64,000 nucleotides of DNA from the NCBI GenBank assembly GCA_017436955.1, contig JAFSCD010000010.1, positions 17,050 through 81,049 on the forward strand, written 5' to 3'. The first letter of the stretch is position 1. Every line of letters starts with the position of its first letter. The position numbers and the translations under genes were made by a program. This document shows positions 24,381 through 33,354 of the stretch, one piece after another. The notes under the pieces are model-generated. The model made no database searches. It was not told the origin of the DNA and saw only the letters and a list, made by a program, of their open reading frames with translations. The stretch is from Oscillospiraceae bacterium (GTDB taxonomy: Bacteria > Bacillota > Clostridia > Oscillospirales > Oscillospiraceae).

Positions 24381-25094
24381 ATGACCAACAAATATCAATT
24401 TGCCGGAATTTGCGTGGAAATCCATCATATATACCCCTATTTTGCCAATCAGGCACAGAAATATCTGTCGGAGAAAGCAGCGGAATTTTCCGTGACGGTG
24501 ACCCAGGCGGATATCGACCGGGAGAAAGCTGCAGGCGAGGTCGCCACCGCAGACGATGGATACGTGGAAAGCCTGGTGATCTACCGAATGCTTTGCGAGA
24601 AGCTGCTTGAAAGAAACGTGCTTCTGTTTCACAGCGCTGCCATTTCCATGGAGGGAAAGGCGTATCTGTTTACAGCGCCCTCCGGCACCGGCAAAAGCAC
24701 CCATATCCGGCTGTGGAGAAAGCGGTTCGGCAAGGCTGTTGGCATTATCAACGGCGATAAGCCGCTGATCTCCGTATCGCCGCAGGAGATCCGTGCCTGG
24801 GGTACCCCCTGGGACGGTAAGGAGCATTGGAGCGCCAATACCAGCGCACCGATCGCGGCCATCTGCCAGCTTGGCAGGGGAGAAGAAAACGAGATCCATC
24901 CGCTTAGCCCGGAGGATGCGCTGCCCATTCTCTTTGCGCAGACCTACCGCCCCGCTACGGAAGAAGGCATGCGTAAGACCGTGCAGCTGCTGGCGGAAAT
25001 TGCCCGGCGTGTGCCGGTCTGGCAGCTGAAATGCAATATGTCCACGCAGGCGGCAGAGGTATCCTGCGCCGCTATGAGAGGAGAAAGTATATGA
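24381..25094 (+). CDS. HPr kinase/phosphorylase-like P-loop protein
   Basis: The 237-residue product has LLFHSAAI, a P-loop APSGTGKST near residues 94-102, NGDKPLI and a GTPWDGK loop, the pattern of the HprK C-terminal/PEPCK-like kinase fold. It lacks the HprK N-terminal domain and the HPr-recognition region, so true HPr phosphorylation is unlikely. Relatives occur beside PqqD-like proteins and in some lasso peptide clusters, where kinases of this fold phosphorylate peptides. It overlaps the PqqD-like gene by four bases and is first in a four-gene unit. Confidence 0.83.
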   Translation: MTNKYQFAGICVEIHHIYPYFANQAQKYLSEKAAEFSVTVTQADIDREKAAGEVATADDGYVESLVIYRMLCEKLLERNVLLFHSAAISMEGKAYLFTAPSGTGKSTHIRLWRKRFGKAVGIINGDKPLISVSPQEIRAWGTPWDGKEHWSANTSAPIAAICQLGRGEENEIHPLSPEDALPILFAQTYRPATEEGMRKTVQLLAEIARRVPVWQLKCNMSTQAAEVSCAAMRGESI

Positions 25095-25357
25095 AACTGA
25101 AAGACGGTGTCATTTTCACCCAGGTGGCGGACGAGACCATTGTCGTTACCGTTGGTGAGGCAGCCCAGGCATATAAGGGAATGATCAGGCTCAACGCCAC
25201 CGGCGCCTTTATTGCCCGGCGGATGCTGCGCGAAACTACCAGAGAAGAGCTGGTAGATGCGCTGCTGCAGGAATATGCGGTGGATGAAGAAACGGCAGGA
25301 AATGCCGTGGACGCCATCACCGAAAAGTTTGCAAGCGTGGGGCTGATCGAGAAATGA
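25091..25357 (+). CDS. PqqD-like peptide chaperone (RRE-type)
   Basis: An 88-residue PqqD-family protein, with strand-rich N-terminus (GVIFTQVADETIVVT), conserved LNATGAFI and a helical C-terminus (EELVDALLQEYAVDEETA). PqqD proteins bind the leader of a ribosomally made peptide and present it to a modifying enzyme. ATG 25091 lies in the ATGA overlap with the kinase stop, and its stop overlaps the next gene by four bases. No radical SAM protein or precursor peptide is seen nearby. Confidence 0.88.
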   Translation: MKLKDGVIFTQVADETIVVTVGEAAQAYKGMIRLNATGAFIARRMLRETTREELVDALLQEYAVDEETAGNAVDAITEKFASVGLIEK

Positions 25358-26010
25358 GCGAAGGATTGGATATCCGCCAGGCGCTGCAGACCTACGGGAA
25401 AATCGTGCAGCCCATCAGCGGCATCAGTATGCTCCCTATGCTGGAGGAGAAAAAGGATGCCGTGGAGCTGATGGCGGTCGCACAGCCTCTCAAGCAGTAC
25501 GATGTGGTGCTGTTCCGGCGCAAAAACGGTCAGCTGGTGCTGCACCGGATCATTGCGGTGAAGAAGGACCACTATCTGATCTGCGGCGATAACAGTATGG
25601 CGGTGGAAAAGGTGCTGCCGGAGGATATTCTGGCTGTGGCATCCGGCTTTTTTAAGGACGGAAAGTACGTCTCCTGCCGGGATGAAGCGTATCTTGCCTA
25701 TGTTGTGGATCGGTGGAAGGATTTTTCCGCCCGGAAGCTGATCGGCAAAACACCCGGGGAGGAAACCTCCGAAGCAGTGGAAATGCGTACCCGTAAGGCG
25801 ATCAAAAAGCAGGGCGCAGGCAAATACTTCTTGAGCAGAGTATTTATCCCGTACCACCAGATGTGTATGTATTACCCCTGCCTGCGCAAGCTGCCGGTTT
25901 TGCTGCCGGTTTTTTGGGCAGTGCGGTTGGTAAGCGCGGTATTTAACACAAAAAAGCGCCGGAAGCTGAAAGGTGAGCTGACGGCAATTACGAAAAAGAA
26001 GAACGGATGA
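25354..26010 (+). CDS. S24/S26 family serine peptidase
   Basis: A 218-residue protein with the signal-peptidase-like core GISMLPML (Ser near residue 24), YDVVLFRR, LHRIIAV (His in the position used by SipW/ER-type enzymes) and CGDNSMAVEKV. It lacks the N-terminal membrane anchor of ordinary signal peptidase I; the hydrophobic stretch is C-terminal (LLPVFWAVRLVSAVF). Between PqqD-like and ABC exporter genes, it plausibly trims a peptide leader, which is an inference. Both ends overlap neighbours by ATGA. Confidence 0.85.
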   Translation: MSEGLDIRQALQTYGKIVQPISGISMLPMLEEKKDAVELMAVAQPLKQYDVVLFRRKNGQLVLHRIIAVKKDHYLICGDNSMAVEKVLPEDILAVASGFFKDGKYVSCRDEAYLAYVVDRWKDFSARKLIGKTPGEETSEAVEMRTRKAIKKQGAGKYFLSRVFIPYHQMCMYYPCLRKLPVLLPVFWAVRLVSAVFNTKKRRKLKGELTAITKKKNG

Positions 26011-27695
26011 GTGTACGTATGAATCCAAACGGAAAAACCCTTCGTTGGATATGGGATGTCTCCGGCAAGGCCAAGCGAAATGTGTTCCTGCTGGTGGCGG
26101 TGAAGATCCTGCATTCGCTGACCGGCGTGCTTTACGCGCTGCTGCTGCAGCAGGTGGTGGACAGCGCTACCCGGCAAAGTGACAGAAGTCTTTGGGTCAG
26201 CCTGGCGTATTTCGGCGGTCTGATCGCGCTGACCATCGTCTTGCAGGGCATTGTCCGGTATCTTTCGGAAAAATCCAAAGCCAAGCTGGAAAAGACCTTC
26301 CGGCAGCGGCTGTTTTCCCAGCTTTTGAGCCGGGATTATGCCGGCGTTTGCGCCACCCATACCGGCGAATGGATGAACCGGATGACCAGTGACGTCAATG
26401 TGGTGGTAAGCGGTGTCACCCAGATCGTGCCGGATTTCAGCGGCTCGCTGATCCGCATTTTATCGGCGGCAGCGGCGCTGACGCTGATGGTGCCGGGTCT
26501 GGTGATCGCGCTGCTGGTCGGCGGTGTGGTGATCGCGGTGGTTTCTGTGGCATTCCGCAAGAAGCTGAAAACCTACCACGCAAAGATCCAAACGGCTGAC
26601 GGTAAGGTGCGCAGCTTTATTCAGGAAAGCCTGCAGGGTCTGCCGGTGATCCACAGCTTCAACCGGGAAGCCGGTATGCGCGGCAGCGCGGACGAGCTGA
26701 TGGACACCCATATGCACATCCGGCTGAAGCGGATGCATTTTGTGAACTTTTGCAATATCGTGATCCGCAGCGCGCTGCTGGGTGCCCAGTTCCTGGGCGT
26801 GGCGCTGTGCGGCTGGATGATCTTCAACGGTCAGATCACTTACGGCGCCATGTCGGCGATCCTGCACCTGGTAAGCCAGCTGGAATCGCCGCTGGCAGGC
26901 ATCTCCAAGTACATTCCCCAGTATTACAGTATGCTCGCCAGCGCGGAGCGCCTGATGGAGCCGGAAAGCTACGCCGCCGATGCGGAGGTGGCACCGAAGC
27001 CGGCAAAGGAAATTCAAGAATTCTATCAGGAAGAATTTGCCGCGCTGCATTTTACCGATGTCAGCTTTGCCTATCAGGATAATGAAAAGATCCGCGTGCT
27101 GGATCAGGTGTCCTTCACGCTGAAAAAGGGACAATCCCTTGCCATCACCGGCGAATCCGGCTGCGGCAAGAGTACGCTGCTGAAGCTGCTGCTGGGTCTT
27201 TACAAGACCAATCAGGGGCAGGTGTCGCTGGAAACCGTTTCCGGTCAGCAGATTCCGCTGGATACCGGCTACCGGAGCCTTTTTGCCTACGTGCCCCAGG
27301 GAAATCTGCTGTTTTCCGGCACGGTCAGGGAGATGCTGTCCTTCTCGGACAGATCGCTGATGCACGATGATGAAAAGCTGTGGAACGCCCTGAAGGTGGC
27401 GGCGGCGGATGAGATCATCGCCCAGCGCCCAGAGGGGCTGGACGCCGCCCTCGGCGAAGGCGGCAGAGGCTTCTCGGAAGGTCAGATCCAGCGCCTTGCC
27501 ATCGCCCGTGCCATCTTGTTTGAGCGGCCGGTGCTGCTGTTTGACGAAGCCACCAGCTCGCTGGATGAAGAAACCGAGCGCAGAGTGCTGCACAATATCC
27601 GGGAAATGACGGGCTATACCGTGATCCTGGTCACCCACAAGGAAGCATCCCGGAATGCCTGCGATTATCGTCTGGACATCTCTGGTAATGCATAA
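26007..27695 (+). CDS. ABC exporter, fused permease and ATPase
   Basis: The 562-residue half-transporter has six membrane helices in residues 25-300. The nucleotide-binding domain has Walker A GESGCGKST, FSEGQIQ in place of LSGGQ, Walker B VLLFDEATSSLD and the H-loop VTHK. The lack of an N-terminal peptidase domain agrees with a separate peptidase gene next door. It starts in the ATGA overlap with that gene. The cargo is unknown; a modified peptide is the natural guess from context. Confidence 0.92.
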   Translation: MSVRMNPNGKTLRWIWDVSGKAKRNVFLLVAVKILHSLTGVLYALLLQQVVDSATRQSDRSLWVSLAYFGGLIALTIVLQGIVRYLSEKSKAKLEKTFRQRLFSQLLSRDYAGVCATHTGEWMNRMTSDVNVVVSGVTQIVPDFSGSLIRILSAAAALTLMVPGLVIALLVGGVVIAVVSVAFRKKLKTYHAKIQTADGKVRSFIQESLQGLPVIHSFNREAGMRGSADELMDTHMHIRLKRMHFVNFCNIVIRSALLGAQFLGVALCGWMIFNGQITYGAMSAILHLVSQLESPLAGISKYIPQYYSMLASAERLMEPESYAADAEVAPKPAKEIQEFYQEEFAALHFTDVSFAYQDNEKIRVLDQVSFTLKKGQSLAITGESGCGKSTLLKLLLGLYKTNQGQVSLETVSGQQIPLDTGYRSLFAYVPQGNLLFSGTVREMLSFSDRSLMHDDEKLWNALKVAAADEIIAQRPEGLDAALGEGGRGFSEGQIQRLAIARAILFERPVLLFDEATSSLDEETERRVLHNIREMTGYTVILVTHKEASRNACDYRLDISGNA

Positions 27696-27719
27696 GCTCA
27701 GAAATGAAAGTGTGAAGAT

Positions 27720-28574
27720 ATGAAACGCTATGATATGCATATCCACATCACCAGCGAAGTAATCGATCGCGGTTATTTGCTGGAAAAAATGGAAGAGTCC
27801 GGCATTTGGGGCGGCGGCTTGATTTCCACATGTCCGGAAGAGACAGAAACCTCTCTGCTGAAAATGCCCTACCGTGAGCGGTTGAAAAACCTGCTGAAAT
27901 GGACCCAGGTGGATGACCGGTTGGTGCCCATTATGTGGGTGCATCCCCGGGAAAAGGATGTCTGTGACATCGTTGCAGATGCTGCTGCTTCCGGCGTGAA
28001 GGCATTTAAGATGATTTGCGACGATTACGCTGTGGATAGCCCGGAAAGTATGAAACTGCTGGGTGCGATCGAAAAGTCCGGTCGTCCGGTGTTGTTCCAT
28101 TCCGGTATCCTCTGGGGCGGTATGGATACTTCTAAGTATAATCGCCCGGTTAATTGGGAGTGCATGCTGCATTTCCCCGAGATTAAGTTTGCGCTGGCAC
28201 ATTGCTCCTGGCCTTGGTATGATGAGTGCATTGCGGTTTATGGCAAATTCCTGAATTCCTGCCTGCATCGCCAGTCCAGCGAGATGTTCATTGATTTAAC
28301 GCCCGGAACTCCGGAGATTTACAGAAAGGATATGCTGACGAAGCTGTGGCTTACCGGCTACGATGTTCAGGAAAACGTGATGTTTGGCACGGATTCTCTG
28401 TCTGACGACTACAATCCCTCCTGGGTTAAGGGTTGGATCGAAAGAGACGATGCCATCTATGACGAACTGGGCGTCACCCAGGAGCAGCGGGAGAAGATCT
28501 ACCGCGAGAACTTCCTGAGAATGATCGAAGGTCGTTCTATCCATCATTTGCTTCCCCAGCCCAATAAGAAATGA
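27720..28574 (+). CDS. Amidohydrolase family (TIM-barrel) metal-dependent hydrolase
   Basis: A 284-residue amidohydrolase-2-like barrel: DMHIHIT (metal HxH) at 4-10, a central VKAFKMICDDY with Lys, PVLFHSG, ALAHCSWPWYDE, and late FGTDSLSDDYNP with a metal Asp. Substrate unknown. The ribosome binding site is weak (GTGAAGAT). It starts 24 bases after the ABC gene, so co-transcription with that unit is possible, and its stop overlaps the next start by ATGA. Confidence 0.85.
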   Translation: MKRYDMHIHITSEVIDRGYLLEKMEESGIWGGGLISTCPEETETSLLKMPYRERLKNLLKWTQVDDRLVPIMWVHPREKDVCDIVADAAASGVKAFKMICDDYAVDSPESMKLLGAIEKSGRPVLFHSGILWGGMDTSKYNRPVNWECMLHFPEIKFALAHCSWPWYDECIAVYGKFLNSCLHRQSSEMFIDLTPGTPEIYRKDMLTKLWLTGYDVQENVMFGTDSLSDDYNPSWVKGWIERDDAIYDELGVTQEQREKIYRENFLRMIEGRSIHHLLPQPNKK

Positions 28575-29377
28575 AAAGTGTAGAAATTTTTGTGAATGAA
28601 GTTCTTGCCAAGCAGGAGGATCGGGACTGGCTGCTGTCTGATCCTGCCACACTGGAAGAGGGCAAGCGGATCGCTGAAAAGGTCAAGACCGGCGAATTGC
28701 TCATTACCGATATGGAGGCAGGCTTGCTGCCCCTGGCTATCATTGCCAATCTGACAGAGCACGCGCTGGAAGTCAATGCACAGCGCGGCATTCCCCGCGA
28801 GCAGACCATTGAAACCCTGCGGGATGTGAATGTTTGGCTGGATGGTTATTATGAGCAGGAAGGTGTCCGCGCCTTTTGTGAATATTGCTGGCTGCGCCGG
28901 CATTTTACCGGCGATCTGTTCACCGTCGGACGTCTGCAGTTCCGGCTGGAGGAAAATGTGGGTCTGGCACCGGAGGGCAAGACCGTCATCGACACCCACA
29001 TCCCCAGAGGCGGCAGGCTGACCCCGGAGGAGTGCGAAAAGTCCTTTGCTATGGCGGAGGAATTCTTCGATAAGCATTTCCCCGGCCACGGCGCCAAGTA
29101 TTTCTATTGCCATTCCTGGCTGCTCAGCAAGGATCTGGAGGCCGTCTGCGGTGAGAATTCCAATGTGCTGAATTTCTCCCGGATGTGGAATTATCACCCC
29201 TGTGAGCCGGACTACAGCGCCCAGGCGGTACGCCACGTGTTTGGCATCAACTTCGTCCGTGGGGATATCGACCAATTTCCCGAAAATACCTCCCTGCAGA
29301 GAAAGATCAAGGCGTATATGCTGGAAGGAAACGATATCAACATCGGCTCCGGCTATCGCCCCACAAGTAAGGTTTAA
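28571..29377 (+). CDS. Acyltransferase-domain protein (NAT_N / GNAT-like C-terminal type)
   Basis: The 268-residue protein resembles a two-part acyltransferase family often annotated DUF5596. The N-terminal half is helical, and the C-terminal half has IDTHIPRGGRLTPEECEKSF, YFYCHSWLL and HVFGINFVRGDI. Donor and acceptor are unknown. It is coupled by ATGA overlap to the amidohydrolase, so the pair may make or break the same amide or ester bond. A terminator follows. Confidence 0.7.
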   Translation: MKSVEIFVNEVLAKQEDRDWLLSDPATLEEGKRIAEKVKTGELLITDMEAGLLPLAIIANLTEHALEVNAQRGIPREQTIETLRDVNVWLDGYYEQEGVRAFCEYCWLRRHFTGDLFTVGRLQFRLEENVGLAPEGKTVIDTHIPRGGRLTPEECEKSFAMAEEFFDKHFPGHGAKYFYCHSWLLSKDLEAVCGENSNVLNFSRMWNYHPCEPDYSAQAVRHVFGINFVRGDIDQFPENTSLQRKIKAYMLEGNDINIGSGYRPTSKV

Positions 29378-29382
29378 CAATG

Positions 29383-29416
29383 AAACTGCGCCGACCGTCG
29401 GATCGGCGCGGTTTTT
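29383..29416 (+). terminator. Rho-independent terminator
   Basis: AACTGCGCCGAcC pairs with GaTCGGCGCGGTT and is followed by TTTTTG, closing the unit that ends at 29377. Confidence 0.8.
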
Positions 29417-29417
29417 G

Positions 29418-29446
29418 TTGAAAAACGCAGGCACGTATGGTACAAT
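29418..29446 (+). promoter_or_regulatory. Sigma-A promoter of the CARF-nuclease gene
   Basis: TTGAAA (29418-29423), 17 bases, TACAAT (29441-29446), directly after the preceding terminator. Confidence 0.7.
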
Positions 29447-29476
29447 GTTTCCAGGTATACAGAGAGGGGACATACT

Positions 29477-30697
29477 ATGACCATCGTGGAATTTTTTGAG
29501 AAATCACCCTTTGAGAATATGATTAGCTGCCTTGCGGTGAAGCCGGATAAGGTGATCTTCCTGGGCGATATGGATGAGATGGGCAAGGTCATCCCCACCT
29601 ATGAGCAATTTTTGAAGAAAAAGCACATCCGCACCAAGCTGGAGCGCAGAAAGATCAGCCGCCAGGACTTAAAGTCTATCGTGCAGACTCTGACGGATAT
29701 CCTCAAAACCGAAAGAGATTGCATTTTCGACATCACCGGCGGCGAGGATCTGACGATCCTGGGCTGCGGCATCGTGTTTGCCGCCTATCGGGACAAATAT
29801 CCCGTGAAGCTGCAGCGCTTCGACATGGAAAGCGGAAAGATCATTGATTGCGATGGCGACGATGAGGTGTCCTTCCAGGGAGCCTTCTCCTTCACGGTGG
29901 AGGAGATGATCGCGCTGCAGGGCGGCGTGGTGCTGACGGATTATCCCCAGCCGGATCCGGATGCCGACAAGCAGGACGTGGATATGCTTTGGAATATGGC
30001 ACGCAGGGAGCTGCGCTTCTGGAACGATTCTGTCAAATACCTGAAGGAATTTGAAAAGCGCACATCCCCGGAGCAGGACAAGATGCATATCGACATTGAC
30101 CTGACGGACTTAAGCTATGAGATACAGGGCTACGGCCGCAAGCTGAAGCAGTACACCGATTTTTTGGAGGATCTGGTGGGTCTGGGTGCGATCGAGGACT
30201 TTTGGCTGGGAAGAAATCACATTTCCTACAGCTACAAGAATGCCGTTGTCCGCCGCTGTCTGAATTCCCCCGGTGACATACTGGAGATGAAGGTGTATTT
30301 TGAGGCAAGGAGTATGCGGCGTGACGGCAAGCCCTTCTTCGACAGCTGCCAGATCGGCGTGAATATTGATTGGGACGGCGTGGACCGGCACGATAATGAT
30401 ACCCGAAACGAGATCGACGTGATCCTGATCCGTGGTCTGACGCCGGTGTTTATCTCCTGCAAGATCGGTCAGATCCAGGAGATCGAGCCCTACAAGCTGT
30501 GGACGGTTGCGGAGCGCTTTGGCGGCAAACGGGTGCGAAAAATGCTGATCGCCAGCAATTTTGACCGTTATGATGAAAAGTCCGAGCTGGCGTTCTTAAA
30601 CCGGGCAAAGGAAATGGGCATCACCTTTATCGCCAATGCCACACAGATGAGCGATATGGATTGGAGAAATATGCTGAAAAATATGGTTCCCTGGTAA
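29477..30697 (+). CDS. Card1/Can2-like CARF-nuclease (DUF1887 family)
   Basis: The 406-residue protein has an N-terminal CARF fold, with the ligand loop DITGGED at 85-91, and a C-terminal PD-(D/E)xK nuclease. The order matches Card1, ending with NEIDVI (Asp314), ISCK (Lys329) and LNRAKEMGI. In Card1/Can2, cyclic oligoadenylates made by type III CRISPR Cas10 bind the CARF part and switch on nucleic acid cleavage. Here the Glu two residues before the catalytic Lys in Card1 (ECK) is Ser327. No cas genes or CRISPR repeats are in the window. It has its own promoter and the start ATG 29477 behind AGAGGGG. Confidence 0.87.
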   Translation: MTIVEFFEKSPFENMISCLAVKPDKVIFLGDMDEMGKVIPTYEQFLKKKHIRTKLERRKISRQDLKSIVQTLTDILKTERDCIFDITGGEDLTILGCGIVFAAYRDKYPVKLQRFDMESGKIIDCDGDDEVSFQGAFSFTVEEMIALQGGVVLTDYPQPDPDADKQDVDMLWNMARRELRFWNDSVKYLKEFEKRTSPEQDKMHIDIDLTDLSYEIQGYGRKLKQYTDFLEDLVGLGAIEDFWLGRNHISYSYKNAVVRRCLNSPGDILEMKVYFEARSMRRDGKPFFDSCQIGVNIDWDGVDRHDNDTRNEIDVILIRGLTPVFISCKIGQIQEIEPYKLWTVAERFGGKRVRKMLIASNFDRYDEKSELAFLNRAKEMGITFIANATQMSDMDWRNMLKNMVPW

Positions 30698-30728
30698 AAA
30701 CCGGGGAAAAGGAAAGGGTGTGGAGAAA

Positions 30729-31670
30729 ATGCTGCGCAGAATTTTATTGCTGCTGCTTTGCGCTGCGTTGCTCTGCGCCCTGCCGGGCTGCACGGCGGAG
30801 AAAGGGGAGGAACCGATGAGAGTACTGATTATTGGCAACAGCCATTCTGTGGATGCGTTTTATATGCTGCAGCGGGTATTTGCAGACCAGCTGCCGGAGC
30901 AGAAGCTTGTGCTGGGTATCGTATTTTACGGCGGCTGCTCCATCTCCAAGCATCTGCTGTTTGCACAGCACGAGGAGCCGGCGTACACCTATTTACGGGA
31001 TGATAACGGCAACCGGGAATCCTTTGAAGGCTGGACGATGCGTGCCATTTTGGAGGATCAGTCCTGGGACAAGGTGTTTTTCCAGGCAGCCAAAACAGAC
31101 CTGGACGATACTCTGAATGAAGCCGACCGACGGGCGCTGGAGGACTACGTGTCCCGGTGTCTGGGCAAGCCCTATGAAAAATGGTGGCACACCTCCTGGC
31201 CCAGCCCCAACGAGGAGATCTTCTTCTCGCCGGCTTACGTCAGTATTGCGCCGGAGGGGTATAAGGAAAACCTGATGGCGCTGTACGGCTTTGATCCGTC
31301 CAACCAGTTTACGGTGCTGACGGATATGGCAAAGCAGCATATTTTGACGGACGACAACTATACCGGCGCGGTGTGTACCGGCACGGCTATTATGTACGCC
31401 CACAATGTGCTTGACAGACCCCAGCTGGAGCTGTGGCGGGATTATACCCATCTGTCCGACCTGGGACGCCTGATGGCAGCTTACAGCCTGTACGCCCAGC
31501 TGACGGGCAACAAGATACAGCAGGTGGGCATCGACGTTATCCCGACGCAAAGAAGAAGCACGCAATACCAGCATCTGGGCGATCTTACCATCACTCCGCA
31601 GATGAAGGAGATCATCATCGAAGCGGTGAATTATTCGCTGGATGCCCCCTGGAGCGTACCGACCAAATAA
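30729..31670 (+). CDS. SGNH-type lipoprotein (DUF4886-like)
   Basis: A lipoprotein signal (basic start, Leu-rich core, ALPGC with Cys21) precedes an SGNH-like domain. GNSHSVDAF supplies the Ser block and DYTHLSDLGR the Asp-x-x-His region, as in DUF4886 proteins. It is probably an esterase or acyl hydrolase on the outer face of the membrane. GTG 30720 is an equally possible start and would add three residues; I chose the ATG. A bidirectional terminator separates it from the converging transporter genes. Confidence 0.75.
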   Translation: MLRRILLLLLCAALLCALPGCTAEKGEEPMRVLIIGNSHSVDAFYMLQRVFADQLPEQKLVLGIVFYGGCSISKHLLFAQHEEPAYTYLRDDNGNRESFEGWTMRAILEDQSWDKVFFQAAKTDLDDTLNEADRRALEDYVSRCLGKPYEKWWHTSWPSPNEEIFFSPAYVSIAPEGYKENLMALYGFDPSNQFTVLTDMAKQHILTDDNYTGAVCTGTAIMYAHNVLDRPQLELWRDYTHLSDLGRLMAAYSLYAQLTGNKIQQVGIDVIPTQRRSTQYQHLGDLTITPQMKEIIIEAVNYSLDAPWSVPTK

Positions 31671-31675
31671 AGCAA

Positions 31676-31704
31676 AACCGCCAACGGCAGTGCCGTTGGC
31701 GGTT
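31676..31704. terminator. Bidirectional terminator
   Basis: AACCGCCAACGGCA and TGCCGTTGGCGGTT are exact inverted repeats. A TTTTG run follows on the minus strand and AATTGTT on the plus strand. It lies between convergent genes. Confidence 0.8.
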
Positions 31705-31709
31705 AATTG

Positions 31710-31982
31710 TTACTTTTTCTTCTTTTCGGAGGTCAGCGCTGTTTCGCCGCCCAGATACATACTGACAAGTCCAAACAGCACCAGGCAGGTGGAAGCGTAA
31801 ATGATAATAGGGAAGACCTTTTTGTAAATAAACACGCAGATGGCAGTTGCGGTTTCGCCGCCGATGAACATCGCAGCCAGATAGCCGAAGAAGGTCAAAC
31901 CGCCGGCAAACAGCGTGATCATAATGCCGTAGCCAAAGATCAGCTTGCAAACTTCAGAAATTTTCTTCATAGTTTCCTTCAT
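31710..31982 (-). CDS. Small two-helix membrane protein paired with a DctM-type permease
   Basis: A 90-residue protein with two or three hydrophobic segments (GIMITLFAGGLTFFGYLAAMFIGG; IIIYASTCLVLFGLVSMYLGG) and a polylysine end. It starts 13 bases downstream of the DctM-like gene, so the two are co-translated. It may replace the small DctQ subunit of a TRAP transporter, but it is half that size; the assignment rests on position only. Confidence 0.7.
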   Translation of the reverse strand: MKETMKKISEVCKLIFGYGIMITLFAGGLTFFGYLAAMFIGGETATAICVFIYKKVFPIIIYASTCLVLFGLVSMYLGGETALTSEKKKK

Positions 31983-31995
31983 TGTTTTGCCCTCC

Positions 31996-33354
31996 TTACA
32001 GACCGATGATCGGCAGCCAGCCCATCAGCACGATGATCTGCACAACAAACTGACCGGCGACCCACCAGAGATTATTCTTGAATGTCTTATTGAAGTCGGC
32101 ACCGGAGATGGTCATACCGGCATACATACCCAGACCAAGAGGGGGGGTGATGCCGCACATAACGCCGCAGATGCAGGGCAGCATTGCTGCAGCCAGCACG
32201 GGGTTGACACCTACAGCCGCCAGAGCTGCAATAAAGGCAGAGCCGAAGATGACTACCTGAGAAGAGCCGGGGACGACCATACCCAGGAAGCAGGTCAAAA
32301 TGCTCAGGAACAGCACGGTGGCAAACTTGCCCATCTTCATACCGGAGATGAATGCCTGCATTTCCTCGGCCACATTCAGATCGGCAAACATTGCGCCGAT
32401 CATATAGCCGATGACGCACACACCGATGGAAGGTGCGATGGTCTTGACGCCGTCTGCAAACATCTTGGCGATCTTGTGGGGCGTAACGGACTTCTTATCC
32501 TTGGTGATCAGCACAGTGTAGATGGAAGCGATGCCGCCGATGAACAGCAGCAGGCTGCTGGAGAAATGCTTGGCACCGGTGGCACCCAGACGGGCGGTGA
32601 AGAAATTGTCCTTCAGCGCAGAGTCCAGAATAAAGGGCACCAGAATGATGAAAGGCAGCAGCATACCCTGCCAGTTTTCCTTGAGGGACTGCTTCAGGCT
32701 GGGAATGTCTTCCTTGGCCATGGGGCGGATCTTGTAGACCTTAACAAATGCAAAGACGGTCAGCATACGCTGCAGGATAAACCACAGCGAGCAACCCCAC
32801 AGAACGATCCAGAAAGTACCGGTGGAGATTTCCAGAGTGGGGTAGAGCGCGGTCAGCGCACCCAGAGCGGCAACGATATTGCCGGAGGGAGGGATCATAT
32901 TGCCCAGATAGCTGGCGTTGCTCTCGACATTGCCGGCCAGTTCAGCAGGGAAGCCGGACTTTTTCATAGCGGGAATGGTGATAACGCCGGTGGCCATAAC
33001 ATTGCCCGGGCCGGAGCCGGACAGCGCGCCCATAAAGGAGCTGGCGATGACCGAAACATAACCTGCGCCGCCGGGGATCCGGCCAAGAAGTGCCAGAATG
33101 ATGTTGATACATCCGTCGATGACCTTGGTCTTGGTCAGAATGATGGACATCGCAACAAAAGCGACCATCGAGTACAGCAGCGAGGTGGACAGGGCATCAT
33201 CAATGTAGGTACCCACATTCTGCCAAGTGCCGGTTACGAACAGCAATACCACAAAAGCAAGTACAATGGCTTCGTAAACAGGACGCTTCAGCAGCATGAA
33301 CCACACAATGATAACACCCAGCAGGATTCCCAGATACAGAAATACGGAAGGCAT
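31996..33354 (-). CDS. TRAP transporter large permease (DctM-like)
   Basis: The 452-residue polytopic protein has the DctM pattern GALSGSGPGNVMATGVITIPAMKKSGFP, NMIPPSGNIV, and later PGSSQVVIFGSAF and GITPPLGLGMY. TRAP systems import organic acids with an ion gradient and a periplasmic or lipoprotein DctP. No DctP gene is present here. It starts at ATG 33354 after AAAGGAG and is divergent from a LysR regulator that probably controls it. Confidence 0.88.
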   Translation of the reverse strand: MPSVFLYLGILLGVIIVWFMLLKRPVYEAIVLAFVVLLFVTGTWQNVGTYIDDALSTSLLYSMVAFVAMSIILTKTKVIDGCINIILALLGRIPGGAGYVSVIASSFMGALSGSGPGNVMATGVITIPAMKKSGFPAELAGNVESNASYLGNMIPPSGNIVAALGALTALYPTLEISTGTFWIVLWGCSLWFILQRMLTVFAFVKVYKIRPMAKEDIPSLKQSLKENWQGMLLPFIILVPFILDSALKDNFFTARLGATGAKHFSSSLLLFIGGIASIYTVLITKDKKSVTPHKIAKMFADGVKTIAPSIGVCVIGYMIGAMFADLNVAEEMQAFISGMKMGKFATVLFLSILTCFLGMVVPGSSQVVIFGSAFIAALAAVGVNPVLAAAMLPCICGVMCGITPPLGLGMYAGMTISGADFNKTFKNNLWWVAGQFVVQIIVLMGWLPIIGL

